NCBI RefSeq assembly: GCF_040054535.1
Contig: NC_090797.1
Location: 15,225,001 to 15,289,000 of the forward strand
Direction: 5' to 3'
DNA length: 64,000 bases
Source: Antennarius striatus
Taxonomy: Eukaryota; Chordata; Actinopteri; Lophiiformes; Antennariidae
Below are positions 43,185-58,550 of the stretch, one piece after another (the stretch's first letter is position 1; each line of letters begins with the position of its first letter). The notes beneath the pieces were generated by a model. The model had not been told where the DNA came from and did no database searches. It was given only the letters and a program-made list of their open reading frames with translations. The position numbers were made by a program, and so were the translations under genes.

Positions 43185-46066
43185 GATGGCCTGCCAGGAC
43201 CTCGTCTTCGTCCAGCAGCCTCAGAAGCATCTCCCTCAGCTCGAACGGCACCATCTCCTCCTCATCGTTGTCGAAGGAGTCTGTGCTCTCCTGCTCCTCA
43301 AAGATGTTCCACAGCGGAGTCCTGGAGTTCTCCTGGACACACACACATACACACACACACACACACAAACAAAAATCAGACTCCAAATGTCTCCGAATTG
43401 ATGGTTTCCACTGATCAGTGCTTCCACTCAGCCAGCAGAGGGCGCTGCTGTGGAGATGCTGCTGTTCTTGGCAGACCTTCAACAGAACCAGTGGACTGGT
43501 GGCCCCTTACCCTGTTCCTGTCATTGGATCCAGGCTGTCGGCGTGGGGGCTGGGCCTCCAACAGTCGTCCACCAGGAAAGGCGTGTTTATAGAAGCAGAT
43601 GGCGCCAAAGGGACATGTGCCACGCCCCTCATCAAAGTACCGACACGGCTTGTTCCTGAAGGAGACCGAGAAGACTGTCAGGGATTCAGACACATCAGAC
43701 AACACCGCCCACTCCACAGCCCAGATGTTCTCCTACAGATCTACTGTCATATCCCCACCCACTAGTGTAGCCCCACACCTTACCCGTTTCTAGTCCGGCC
43801 CACTTACCGCATGCCGTCCTTGTATTTCTGGATGAGCTTCTGCTTGTCGTCCTCATCTTCCACCCAGAACTCACTCGGGATGACAAAGTTGGATGTTATT
43901 CCACACTTGGGGCAGCAACTGGAAATAAGTAGAAAAATGGTTTTACCATCTGAAACAGGGAACGTTCAGGAAGAAGCTCCTCTGAAGGAGATTAAAAACA
44001 GTCTCAGTAGATGTTTGGTGAGAAAACGTGAATTAAAAAATGTTTCTGGTTGGTTTACAGACGATTAATCAATGTGATGGAACACTTATCGCTACAACCT
44101 CATTCAAAGTACCTCTGAAACATATTTAGGTAACATTTTTGATGCTTTCATGAAGAAGAAAGATGAATAAATATTTGTTATCCAAAGCTGTTAAAGTCGA
44201 TCCACTGGACGTTAAGAAAGTTCTTGAAGACGTTTCATCTCTCATCCAAGAGACTTGTTCAGTTCTGAAGGTGGCTGGTGTTGTCCAGCTTATTTACCCT
44301 GTGGGGTGTGGTCAGGGCTATGCACATTCAGATGACCGTCGTTGAAACCCGTCTGACCCCTCAACAATTGTTGGGTGTGTCAAAGGGGGGTCGTTGAAAT
44401 GCAAGTTTCACCTTTGTATACTAATGACCCTCATTAGTATACAAAGGTGAAACACAAATTTCAACGACCCCCCCCCACTACCCATCACACACTGACGACT
44501 CACTTGGTGATATCGCACATGGCCCTCCTCCACGTCCTGATGCACTTCAGGCAGTAGCAGTGGCTGCAGTTGACCAGGATGCCGAAGCGCCGCTCACTGG
44601 GGTTGGCCTTCTCCAACACCACTTCAATGCACATACGACACATCATGTACTCGCTGCGCTGGATGGCGAACGAGAGCTCCATGTCCTTCTCGTGGGCTTC
44701 CATGCACGCCTGTGGACAGGTGCAGGAAGTGTGTGTATGTTACCACCATGTCAAAGGAGTGTGTGTGACAGCTCGTGTAGTGTGTGAGCAGGTCGTTACC
44801 TTGGTGTGCTCTGAGCGCTGACTGATGTCGGTGGGGTGGAGCACCTGGAGCTCACACATGTTACAAACGTCGCCATGGAGATAGGCACAGTTGATTCCAT
44901 AGCGGCACTTTCCAATAGCGGCATAGAAGCAAAGCTGCTTCCTCAGCTCCTTGTTCTCAGGATCAGCTGCAGATGACCCACAACATCAAAACATCAAAAT
45001 ACTGTTACCATGGTGCCCACACGCCTACAACCTGATCGGACTACAGTTTCCTTCAACTGTTTGTAATCTCAGATGACACAAGTTCACAGTTGTCCACTTG
45101 CTTGTCAATGGGTGAACAAAACAACAGTTTTACCAAATACCAAAATGAACAACAGCCCAACCCCCACCTAAGAAAATATCTGCAGCCCTAAGTCTACTCA
45201 CAAGGGGACGTAGGTGGGATCTAGTGCTTCTCCCCAACACACCACGCGGATCACTCACCCCGTCCACAGTACGGCTGTCCTGAAACAAAATCGGCCGCGT
45301 TGAACCAGTCTTGAACCCATGAGCCGGGTGTTGACCCACTGGGATCCAGTTCTGATGGGTCGAGCAGGGAAGTGGGGGGAGGCATCAGCGTCTGGGGGGT
45401 CGGCCGCTCCTCGCTTTTGGGTAGTTTGTAGTGTTCAAACCTTAGGACACACAAGTTACCATGTTATAGCAGGAAGGTTGGGAGATAGAAACCCACCGTA
45501 ACCCCCCCACCCCTCACATATAAACAAAAGGTAGAGGGATGGAAACCCATTACCCTCCCTACATACAAACAGAACAGGGAAAAAACATCAACCGTTTTAC
45601 CAAAAGAGCCTAAAAGAGCTACATAGATCTGAAACTGCTGCTCCACACCACTGGTGTCAGGGTCAGTATGAACACAAAGCATTTTGGGATTTTTAATTAA
45701 TGGTGAGAACATTTTAGAAACCTTTCCCCGCTTCACCCTAAATTCTGCGACCAGTGCTCCTCATCTTAGCTCCCATATCATTTAGTTATAAGAAGTCAGG
45801 ACCAAACATATCCATGAGCACAGGAGACAGTGCTGGGATGAGAAAGATTACTCTAAAAATCTTCCAGCAATAACACAACAATAGAGTCAGTACTAACAGT
45901 GTGAAGATGCTACTGCTAACTGCTAACCCATCCGTTCCAAAAGATGACCATGACTCCAAACTAAAGCAGTGAGTCAGAGTAAAGTGTGTGGAGTCCTCCA
46001 GGTAAAGGCAGGTCAAGAAGAGCAAAGCAGAATGAGGAGAACTTACTTCAGGCTGGTTGAAGACAT
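43180..46066 (-). CDS. mkrn: Makorin-like RING/C3H E3 ubiquitin ligase, copy C
   Basis: Seven exons on the minus strand join in one frame: 46047-46066, 45259-45440, 44800-44966, 44504-44709, 43808-43918, 43511-43655 and 43180-43332 (327 residues). All borders are GT-AG. The exon 2 acceptor reads AAG instead of CAG. Domains and their Cys/His residues are the same as in copy A: central C3H finger, Cys-His region, complete C3HC4 RING and C-terminal C3H finger. It shares copy A's missing N-terminal fingers, shortened linker before the last RING Cys pair, and truncated tail with the stop inside AATAAA. Both copies being open suggests either recent duplication or selection. Copy C is the only one with an upstream non-repeat neighbour. 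Confidence 0.85.
44385..44475. mobile_element. Palindromic MITE-like fold-back in makorin C intron 4
   Basis: Same element as 8131-8220, with the 23-bp exact inner arms preserved. Confidence 0.65.
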
Positions 46067-46134
46067 GTCTGCAGGTCTCAGTCATCCACGTCAGGACTCC
46101 TTCAGTTGTGACTCACTGCTACTGAGTCCAGACA

Positions 46135-46140
46135 CTTATA
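46135..46140 (-). promoter_or_regulatory. TATA-like box of makorin copy C
   Basis: TATAAG on the minus strand about 70 bp before the exon 1 ATG, with a TGAGTCA site between, as in copies A and D. Confidence 0.45.
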
Positions 46141-46236
46141 GTCCTGCTGGGGTAGGAACTCGCCCCCACAAACCCCCAACACAATGAGGGTCGTTAGGAG
46201 TCCTTCCCACTCAGGTGGGCCGTTGTCCCGCCCACT

Positions 46237-46457
46237 TTCATGCGAGCTGCCCCCCACATTTGAACGTGAAAGGTGGTCTCAGGTTTCTGCTCCAACAGGA
46301 GTAACTGGACTCAGTCATCAGAACTGAAGAAGACTCTCAGACGAGAGGTGAAGCGTCTTCAACCAACCTGGAGGAAGTCCAGCTGACTGTGTTCTAATGT
46401 GATGTCACCAGAAACAGTCGTTAGACGTTTCACAAATCAATCACACTGTTTTCTAAT
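46237..46457. other. Interval between makorin C and the membrane-protein fragment
   Basis: It contains a short dispersed repeat (GAACTGAAGAAG ... GTGAAGCGTCTTCAA, about 46321-46365) also found in makorin intron 4 at about 7960-8030. No gene is seen. Confidence 0.4.
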
Positions 46458-47470
<1,013 letters not shown>

Positions 47471-48145
47471 GGTACCTTAATACCAATGTTATAAAACACC
47501 AGATTTCTGGACCCTCTCTTGGGTCTGGCCTTTGCGTGGCGAGGGGGCATTCCAGTGACCCTGGAGAGTGATACCGTAGGGAGCTTGCTCCTGGTAGGGT
47601 CACCCATGGCGGACCGGTCTCCAAGGTAGGTTCCAGACAAACAAAGACCCCAGAGTGTCGGCACGCTGTGAGGTAGCAGCCCCACCAGCCGACCATCCTG
47701 CGGAGGGCTAACAACCCACCCAGGAGAAACCCTCTGTTACGAAACTGACCAGAAAAAGAAGCCGGACTGACCGACACGATAACGGACCCCAGCCTGCCCC
47801 CGACCAACGAATACGGATCAACCTTCTTCGTAGGATCCTTGTCGCCACATGGAACGTCTGGACACTCCTTCGCCCCGGAGCTGCCACTCTGCTGTCCCGA
47901 GAGCTCAGCCTGCCAGGGTGATGCTATAACATCACCCTGGCAGGGCTCTGTTAAGTACGACACCACCATTATTCTCACTGACGCCAATGCCACTCTCTCC
48001 GACAGTGATCGGTCCACAGGCTCACCTGTCGGCACAACTTCTGCTGACAGGCTTGCAAACGACAACGGTCACCGCCTTCTCCTTCTCTGCCACCACAACA
48101 ACCTCTGCGTCGCTGACACCTGGTTTCCCCGGAAACCAGGGCTTT
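47471..48145 (+). mobile_element. LINE 5' region and endonuclease fragment
   Basis: After a 5' leader (47500-47820), the plus strand encodes an endonuclease-like start (LVATWNVWTLL, about 47838-47870). An internal deletion follows, then a later endonuclease part (TTIILTDANATLSDSD and NNLCVADTWFPRK, 47961-48140). Confidence 0.55.
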
Positions 48146-48311
48146 GAACCAGATTTTTTTGCCAATCGGTTTGTTCCAAACAGAAACGGAATTATAACGT
48201 ATCCGGGTTTGCGTTCCACCCATGAACTGACGTTCCTGAACCGGTTAGAGCAAAAAAATAAAGTTCCTGAACCGGTTAATAACGTTTCTTGTAAATATAA
48301 ATATATAGGTG
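48146..48311. mobile_element. hAT-like repeat fragment
   Basis: GAACCGGTTA-type repeats as at 25705-25840. Confidence 0.3.
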
Positions 48312-48689
48312 CCGTATTTTGGACACAATAAGACACGCTTAAAATTTCTCAAAAATCAATGCTGCGACTTTTTTAACATTAAGCGTCTTATGTGTACACT
48401 GAGTTCCAAAATCTGTAAAAATGTTTTTGTGTGATTTTAGTCAGCGATCCACCAGCTCGGCCATTGTCCACCGACATAGGACGTATTACGTCACTACGTA
48501 CGCCGGCAGCAATGGGCCAATTAGAGAAGTTGACGCGAGGCTACGTCCGGCACACCTCCGGTAGGTACCGGTATAGGGTATATACCGGTACTGTACCACA
48601 GGTATGCTGGTAACCACATTTATTTGGCTAAAGACCCCCGACAGTGAAGAGACACGCTTATGACGCAAAATGTAAACTCCAGGCTATCA

Positions 48690-49140
48690 GTTCCGGTTGT
48701 TCCGATTCACATAAAGAGACCGGGGGGCTTTTTTCACGCTTCGCCATCTCTCTTGATCTGTGACTCCATGCGCCCCCCCCACACCACCGCTTCTGTCAGA
48801 AACACATCAAGCGGCTGAATTCGGAGTTTGCCATCATCCTGGAGGATTAACGAAAGAACTCCAACCGCTGGACATCGGTGTGAGCAAAGCGTTTAAAGTT
48901 AAGCTGCGTGCGTCGTGGGAGTGATGGTAAACACACCTTTACCAGGACTGGAGGCAGTGCCGAGCGAGTTACACCACGAGTTACACGCCCACAATATGTG
49001 CGTGGAGTGCGGATGCCTGGACTAATGTGGCTGCTTCGACTTTTGTCTGATGTTTCGCTAAAGCGTCATTACCGGACAGACACCTGCAAACCAGAAGGTC
49101 AGCGATAGTGAAATTGCTGAGATATTCAATGCAGACCGGG
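48690..49140 (+). pseudogene. Pogo-like DDE transposase remnant (right)
   Basis: Mirror of 22660-23090. It encodes the FGVCHHPGGLTKELQPLDIG motif, then breaks into other frames. Confidence 0.6.
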
Positions 49141-49471
49141 AAGAGTATAGGACTGAGTTTGACTGTTCAGTTGTTTTATCACCAACATAACGGTCTTTTC
49201 TGCTCTCATCTATATCAGGTTCTGTTGAATAGGGAAATATATTTAAATGTTTTATTGTTGTGTAAATAAAACAGTAAATCTGCACACGAACGTTACAAAA
49301 ACAGTTGAGAAGAATATTCATACCGTTGCGTATACCAATATTATATAAGAACTGAAATCAAAGGATGACATGTAACTTGTTTGCATGGTTTCCTTGATAC
49401 AGTGACAGACAAAACTGTTTTAGTTCTAACATCAGTGGCTGTGACATTGTACTGCCTATAACTGCTATAAA

Positions 49472-49515
49472 GGGTTAGGGTTAGGGTTAGGGTTAGGGTT
49501 AGGGTTAGGGTTAGG
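49472..49515 (+). repeat. Interstitial telomeric repeat (GGGTTA)n
   Basis: Seven perfect vertebrate telomeric units. The corresponding left-arm site (about 22343) has none. Confidence 0.95.
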
Positions 49516-49530
49516 AAACAGGGAGGGTTC

Positions 49531-49585
49531 CACCTGTCCACAGGCGTGCATGGAGGCCCACGAGAAGGACATGGAGCTCTCGTTC
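49531..49585 (+). other. 55-bp makorin exon 4 fragment (intron/exon junction)
   Basis: By eye it is identical to the reverse complement of 8416-8470 in makorin A: the last intron 3 bases, the acceptor CAG and the first ~42 bp of exon 4. Copies C and D differ from it. It sits 15 bp from the telomeric tract. Confidence 0.85.
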
Positions 49586-50293
49586 TCTCCTCCAAGTTTT
49601 ATTTTCTGTCTGTTTTAGTCACAATACACACAGGAGTTGATAATTGATAAAAAGAAGAAGAAATCAGCACGAAATTGAAGAAAACAAAGGTGGTCTAATA
49701 TTTTATGTTACTGATTGTCCTCTTCCCATTGCTTCACATTCTGGTGGAATACAGAGTGACATTTATCCTCTACTGAAGTATTAACACATTCTCATCCTTT
49801 TTTAACAGACATTAGCAGAAGGGACCCAAATACACAGAGTATCACAGTGAATTAGACGCAAAAAAGTGAAAAAGTGGGGTTCGTCTTACATTCAGGTTCT
49901 AGAAATTATACCCATTCACAACGCTAGATGGCGCCAGATATCTTTAAAGCGAAGGCTGAACTTATCTTCCCAGGCTAAAACGAACTCCTGTCACGAAAAT
50001 GAAAAATAAAAATAGCGGCAAGAAAGAATATAAGAAAAAAACAGAAGAGATAACAGAAAATGGAGAAAGATTCAGATTTTAAGATGTGACAGTTTTTGCA
50101 TGATTTGAATGAGGGAAAATAAAAGCTACAAAATTACTTTTTCTCTTGAATATATTGTTATAATCACTTGTTTCAGATGTATTTTAAATATTTTCTGTAT
50201 AGAAATTAAATTTGGTGTTCAAAAAGTCTTTTTTCAAACTTGAGTCTTGAAAAAGAGGGGGTGGTCTTATAATCAGGGTGGTCTTATACGGTA

Positions 50294-51459
50294 ATTAGAA
50301 TCATAATAGTGATGTCAGTGTATGTGTGTCTGTCTATGTGTATCATAATGGTGTTGTTGTGTGTGTTTGTATTCATCTCAGTGTTCATGGGTGTGTTGTC
50401 TCCAATGCTCTGACCTTTCTCCACTGTCTCCTCATGCCTGCCTTTACGGCCTTGCTGCTGGATGAACACATGACTCGTGTCTCACATCCAGTCTTTAGTG
50501 AATATCATCATAGGTATCTGGTGTCGCCACCCTTGCATTTCCTTTGCTCTGCGATAGTATCCCAGAATGCTACTCTGGAAGAAACAGGACATCTTGGCAA
50601 AAACAGTTTGAGTGTTCTTAGGTCTCAGAAAAAAAATTGCAGACAGGATTTGAAGACAGAAGACAGATTTAGAGTCCTAACCTATCGCTTTGTGATATGG
50701 TGCCGAAGTGAAACATTTATAACCACCTTTTTATCATTTGGCCACGGGTATTCTAAACCCTTGCTTCTTGTCTCCCATCGCTCTGAAATTTTATCAATAT
50801 CTTTTGAAATGTCAGGGTTTTTGGTTCCCAGCAAAGCTACTGGTGTGAGATTTATTTAAAATAACTTGTGTTCTTATGTCTGGTTCCTTAAGAAAACAGA
50901 AAATCTTTCTCTTCTGCCTACGCGCTCGAAAGGAGGGGTTGTGAAGGGGGGGTTTGGTTGAACGGGGGATTTCTTTTGCAGCTTCTGCACCTTCATATAT
51001 TTTCCTTCACTACGCGCACCAACCTCCAAACCTCTGCTCTGACAACTCACAGCAGCCTTAACGGCTCAACACAACGTCAATCTACACTTTGTTATTACCT
51101 TTAATGCACTTTCAACACACTTTCTACTATTCCATCTACAGCACATATGTTTTAATCCCAGTCAAACACAATCAATCAGAATTTTTGTTTTTCCAGCTCA
51201 CACATTCACACCTGAGCTCAGCAATCATACACTCAGTTACACAGAATCACTTATGACGTCCAAGCAAACAGTTTTTCTACACTCATAAAAAACAACAACT
51301 TTATTTTATCCCAAGCTTGTATGTTCAGATTATTTGATTTGTATGCTTGTACTTTCGGTGGGCTTATCAGTCACACAAATTCTCATTGGCTCTGATCTTC
51401 CCATACACGTATGGTCGGATCTTATCAAACACACACTAACTCTGGGTGACCTTATTTCA
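50294..51459. other. Right-arm-only unassigned interval
   Basis: A 177-codon plus-strand frame (50326-50859) is present but shows no domain I recognise and starts in GT-rich sequence. The remainder is AT-rich. The left arm lacks this interval. Confidence 0.35.
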
Positions 51460-51515
51460 GCCGGGTGACTAAACTCAAAATGTTTTTGCTCAGAAGGAGC
51501 GGCGCATGGATTTCA

Positions 51516-51569
51516 TCCATCCATCCATCCATCCATCCATCCATCCATCCATCCATCCATCCATCCATC
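51516..51569. repeat. (CATC)n microsatellite
   Basis: Mirror of 18318-18371. Confidence 0.9.
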
Positions 51570-51860
51570 ATCTACCCCTTATCCAGGACTGGGTTGCGGG
51601 GGCAACAGCAGGGATGCCCATACTTCTCTCTCCCCAGACACCTCCTCCAGCTCCTCTGGGGGGAGCCCGAGGCATTCCCAGGCCAGCCAAGAGACATAGA
51701 CCCTGCAACGTGTCCTAGGTCTTCCTCGAGGTCTCCTCCCAGTAGGACATGCCCGGAACACCTCTCCTGGGAGGCATCCAGGAGGCATCCGGAAAAGATG
51801 CCCGAGCCACCTCAGCTGGCTCCGCTCGAGGCGGAGGAGCAGCGGCTCTACTCCGAGCTC
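51570..51860 (-). mobile_element. LINE 3' terminal segment (right arm)
   Basis: Mirror of 18018-18316, encoding the same LINE C-terminus on the minus strand. Confidence 0.65.
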
Positions 51861-53018
51861 CTCCTGGAGGTAAAAAGAGTGTCAGATAGAGTGATGAGTC
51901 TGAAGCTAGAAATAGAAGGTGTGATGTTCAATGTTGTTGTGGGTATGCTCCACAGGTAGGATGTGAGTTGGAGAAGAACGATGAAGTGATGCAAAGCATA
52001 CCTAGAAGTGAGAGAGTTGTCATTGGTGCAGACTTCAATGGACATTTTGTTGCAGGACACAGGTGATAAGGAGGTGATGGGCAGATTTGGTATCCAGGAG
52101 AGGAACGCAGAAGGACAGATGGTAGTTGACTTTGCATAAAGGATGGAAACAGCTATAGTGAATACTTTCTTCCAGAAGATGCGGAAACATACACCTATAA
52201 GATTAAGATGAAACCCACTTTATTGTCCACACGTGGGGGAATTATCTTTACACTCTTCACACTTTCTTTGTATGTGGTTACATGTTTTTGGTTAGTCATA
52301 CACACATAGTAATTTGGACACAACACGGGCCTGTAGGCATGCAATTTGTAACACATCACACAAGAAACAGTGGGGGGATGCAGAGTGACGGCCCTGGCTC
52401 AGGGGCGCATCGGCAGTGGCTGGGGGGTGAGCTGCACACAGGTAGACTACATCTTGTGTAGACGATGTAAGCTGAAGGAGATCAGTGACTGAAAAGTAGT
52501 GGTAGGTGAGAGTGTAGCCAAACAGCATAGGATGGTGGTGTGTAGGATGACTCTGGTGGTGAGGAAGATGAAGAGGACAAAGGCAGAGCAGAAGACGAAA
52601 TGGTGGAAGCTGAAAAGGAAGGAGTTAAGACAGGCCCAGAGTGGTCAGGAGGTGCTTCCAGATGACTGGACAACTACAGCTAATGTGATCAGGGAGACAG
52701 GTAGGAGAGTACTTGGTGTGTCATCTAGAAGGAAGGTAGATAAAGAGAGTTGGTGGTGGAATGAGGAGGTACAGGAGTGTATACAGAGAAAGAGGTTAGC
52801 TAAGAAGAAGTGGGACACTGAGAGGACTGAGGAGAGTAGACAGGAGTACAGGGAGATGCAACATATGGTGAAGGTAGAGGTAGCAAAGGCCAAACAAGGG
52901 GGTTTATGATGACTTGTATGCTAGGTTGGACAGTAAGGAGGGAGAGACTGATTTATACCGGTTGGCAAGACAGAGAGACAGAGATGGGAAGGACGTGCAG
53001 CAGGTTAGGGTGACTAAG
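51861..53018 (+). mobile_element. RTE-like LINE endonuclease and linker, interrupted by a SINE remnant
   Basis: Plus-strand frames read late endonuclease (51865-52190), then, after a headless SINE (52196-52440), a 136-codon linker frame (52499-52909) with ESWWWNEEVQECIQRKRLAK and VKVEVAKAK motifs known from RTE-like elements, then DLYRLARQRDRDGKDVQQVR to 53018. It ends where an L2-like LINE enters. Confidence 0.7.
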
Positions 53019-54050
53019 AATCAGAATCAGAATCAGAAAAAGTTTTATTGCCAAGTACAGTAAAGTTTATCTCTTGAAAGACCCTCCCCTCTTGCAGGAG
53101 GGGAGGGTCTGGAACAGGTTGTGGCCAGGATGAGAGGGGTCAGCAGCAATCCTGGCTGCACGTCTGCGGGTCCTTGTGTGGAACAGTTCCTGGAGGTTTG
53201 ACAGGCTGCAGCCGATCACCTTCTCTGCAGAACGGATGACACGCTGCAGCTTGGCCTTGTCCCTGGCCGTGGCTGCAGCAAACCACACTGAAATGGAGGA
53301 TGTGAGAATTGACTGAATGGTGGCAGTGTAGAAGTTCACCAGCATCTTCGCAGGGAGGTGAAACTTCTTCAGCTGCCGCAAGAAATACATCCTCTGCTGA
53401 GCCTTCTTGGTGAGGGAGCTGATGTTCTGCTCCCATTTGAGCTCCCGGGTGATGGTGGTGCCCAGGAAGCAAAAGGACTCCACAGGGGTCACTGGAGTGT
53501 CACAGATGATGACGGGGGGAGGGCAGGAGGGTCTTTCCTGAAGTCTACTATCATCTCCACTGTTTTGAGAGTGTTGAGCTCCAGGTTGTTCCTGCTGCAC
53601 CATGATACCAGGTGGTCCAGCTCAATTCTGTGGGCCGACACAACCCCATCAGACATGAGGCCGATGAGGGTGGTGTCGTCGGCAAACTTGAGGAGTTTGA
53701 CAGACTGGTGACCAGATGTGCAGCAGTTGGTGTACAGGGAGAAGAGCAGAGGGGAAAGAACGCAGCCTTGAGGGGATCCAGTGCTGATGGTCTGGGTGTT
53801 GGAGACATGCTTCCCCAGACTCACAAACTGCCGTCTGTCTGTCAGGAAGTCTGTAATCCACCTGCACATTGAGTCAGGCACATTCAGCTGGAAGAGCTTG
53901 TCATGGAGCAGAGCTGGGACGATTGTATTGAAAGCAGAGCTGAAGTCCACAGACAGAATCCTGGCGTAGGATGCTGGGGAGTCCGGGTACTGGAGGACAA
54001 ACTGTAGCGCCATGTTTACAGCATCATCTACAGATCTGTTGGCTCTGTAG
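53019..54050 (-). mobile_element. L2-like LINE, RT and 3' end
   Basis: The minus strand encodes RT from MALQFVLQ through DFSSAFNTI, TGSPQGCVLSPLL and KFADDTTLIG (catalytic Asp pair at about 53685-53690). A frameshift near 53500 follows, then the C-terminal part (53603-53067). The 3' end has GATTCT units (53021-53038). The left-arm copy keeps only the first ~180 bp. Confidence 0.8.
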
Positions 54051-56077
<2,027 letters not shown>

Positions 56078-56265
56078 TGCTAAAAACAAGGATAACAAAG
56101 TGAATTTACAGCTGATTATTCAGAAGAAAAACACTCATGAAGGAGGCTGAACTAAAAAGGGGGGTCTTCAGTTTGTTCTGGAACGTGTAGACTGGACTCT
56201 GGAGCAATGGTCACGTGGTCGGATGGGTCCAGATCCACGTGGGTTTCTGTCTTCTTTATTCGTCA

Positions 56266-56308
56266 GCCGTGGTTGTATAGTGGTTAGTACTCTGTGTTGT
56301 GGCTGCAG
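56266..56308 (+). pseudogene. 5' half of a tRNA-His
   Basis: Same truncated tRNA as at 14578 and 32376. Confidence 0.65.
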
Positions 56309-56406
56309 AAACCACAACAAAGTGGTTGCTGCGGTGTTACTTGCTGGTGTGTATTTTTCTCACTCCTTGATTTTTTAACTGTTTTCCAGTTTTTGTTTTT
56401 TCATCG

Positions 56407-56478
56407 GCCGTGATCGTATAGAGGTTAGTACACTGCGTTGTGGCCGCAGCAACCCCAGTTTGAATCCGGGTCACGGCA
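56407..56478 (+). tRNA. tRNA-His (GTG)-like, weakened
   Basis: Acceptor stem and anticodon are intact. The B box reads AGTTTGAATCC (two changes), the T stem has an A-C mismatch, and the anticodon stem has a T-to-A change. It may be a pseudogene. Confidence 0.55.
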
Positions 56479-56870
56479 GCCTTTAATGTAAATTGACTAA
56501 AAAAGTCCCCGCACTGAGGGACGGTGTTATGATAGGTTCAACTCGAGGTGCAGCGACGTCATGTACCCATCAAATGACGTCATCTGCAGACCCACTGAAT
56601 GACCACATCTGTCCATCTATGGATCTTTCTTCCCTGAAGACTCGCTCATATTCCAAGGCGGCTATGTCAGGATTTATTCGGCTCATATCTTTACAGAGGG
56701 CTTCAGGGACCATGGGACATCGTTTTTGATCCCAGATCGGCCCCCGAGGAGCCCAGACCTTAACCCTGGTGAGAATCTTTGGGATGCGCTGGAGAAGACT
56801 TTACGCAGGGGCCCGGAGGCTTATGAACTGATCGCGTTGTTTTAACTTTTGTCACCCTACAAATATTCTG

Positions 56871-57600
56871 GTTCGTTTGAGGTGGAGGACAAGCGGCTCT
56901 ACTCCGAGCTCCTCCCTGGTGAATGAGCTCCTCACCCCATCTCTAAGGGTACACCCAGCCACTTTACGGTGGAAAATCATTTCAGCCGCTTGTATCCGCA
57001 AACGCAGTAGGAACGTCAATTGACCGGTAAATCGAGAGCTTCGTCTTGCGACTCAGATCCTTCTTCCCCACGAGAGACCTATACAGCGACCGCATCACTG
57101 CAGAAGCTGCACCAATCTGTCTGTCAATCTCACGTTCCATCCTTCCCTCACTTGTGAACAAGACCCCAAGATACTTAAACTCCTCCACTTGGGGCAAAGA
57201 CTCTCCCACTCGCGTCACACTCAGCTGCAAACCGTCCCAGTGCACGCTGAAGGTCCAGGTTTGATGAGGTCTGCAAAAAGCAGGGATGAAATCCTTTGGT
57301 CCCCAAACCGGACTCCCTCCGAATCCTGGCTGTGCCTAGAAATTCTGTCAACAAAGATCATGAACAGAACCGGTGATAGAGGGCAGCTCTGCTGGAGTTC
57401 AACGTGCACCTGGAACAGGTCTGACTTACTGCCGGCAATGCAAATCCAGCTCTGTCTTCGGTCATACAGGGACCGTAGAGCCCTCTGCAAAGGGCCCCAT
57501 ACTCTCAAAGCACTCCCCACAAGATACCATGAGGGACATGATCAAATGCCTGAATGGACTGAATCCAATGTACTGAATCCGAGGCTTCCACATGGCATAC
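56871..57600 (-). mobile_element. LINE RT fragment (right arm)
   Basis: Mirror of 13286-14015 with the same deletion after the FADL remnant. Confidence 0.65.
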
Positions 57601-58550
57601 ACGGAACACACACCAGGGTCAGCGGAGGGTGTCTCTGGTTGAACCTCTGCCCAGTAGATGTCAGCAGTGGGTGAGGTTGGAACTGGTTTTGTCAGCCATT
57701 GTCCATTGTGCCCAGCTTCACTGCAAAAAACTTGAGTACCGTCTGGGAACCGGACAGTCAAACCTTGTGGTCCACACAAAATGGAAGCGTTTGTGACAAT
57801 TAGCAAGTCTCTGCCTATTAGGCTCATATAATCTGCTTTCACCTCTTCCTCGTCCTCCTTGGGCCCCACACCAGCCACCACGACCCTGCCACATAACACT
57901 GCCAGCGGGGTTAGAGTTCTTCTCGTCCTTCTTGTCATTTACCTTGGCCCTAGCCTCAGCTAATTGTATTTTAAGTAATTGCGTCTGCATGTGTTGGATG
58001 TCGGTGTTGTGGCTGGCTTCTGTTTTTTGGTAATGTGTCAGATGATTCACAAGGTGATTGCAGAACCGGCTTTCTGTCATAATCAAGAAATCTGGATCAC
58101 CTGTTGATTTGTCCTTTGACAAATTTGAAGTTTCACAATTTGAAGGAAACACACGTTTGGATCACACCTCAGGTGAATTTCAAATCATCTTCTAGTTTTT
58201 GCAATTTCCCTCTTTTCTCAAAAGCTGTTTTAAGACTTGAATGAATAAAGAATACCCTAATAATCCTACAGGGAAATTATTTACCTATGTTAAGTAAGCG
58301 TACAATCATACGGCATACATTATACAAGAGTGCAAGAGAATACAGCTATCACAGTTCGACAACACAGCATTCACACTAAATAAACAGAAGAGACATATAA
58401 ATATGACTGTATAGACAAACACAACAAAACCTAATAGCATAAATTGAGTGCAGAGATCACACAATAGCTCAAAGATCCCATTAGATTTCAAGCTAGACGC
58501 CACATGGTACAAAACACATCATCGTCAGTGACAGGACACCAAAGTACCAC
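57601..58550 (-). pseudogene. Retroviral protease C-terminus, Gag and leader remnant (right arm)
   Basis: Mirror of 12341-13285, in order protease remnant (57640-57840), Gag (57840-58240) and leader (58240-58550) along the plus coordinate. The same internal deletion shows that it predates the arm duplication. Confidence 0.6.

Larger units (their letters stand above)
42220..46236. repeat. Segmental duplication unit carrying makorin copy C
   Basis: Direct copy of 5982-10122. Left neighbour: unique sequence after the GT tract. Right neighbour: unique sequence and the membrane-protein fragment, not the LINE found next to copy A. Confidence 0.85.
48312..50293 (+). mobile_element. Pogo-like DNA transposon remnant (right arm)
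   Basis: It starts with CCGTATTTTGG (48312) and ends TTATACGG (50293). It encloses the DDE remnant at 48690-49140, an interstitial telomeric tract and a makorin-derived insertion. The ends are only partly complementary, so the element may be composite. Confidence 0.5.
56078..56870 (+). mobile_element. Tc1/mariner remnant carrying tRNA-His sequences (right copy)
   Basis: Mirror of 14030-14800 and direct copy of 32190-32960. The transposase C-terminal region and both tRNA-His sequences are present. Confidence 0.65.

Noticed and set aside
49472-49515. A true chromosome end
   Set aside because: Only seven telomeric units are present and normal sequence continues on both sides, so it is interstitial.
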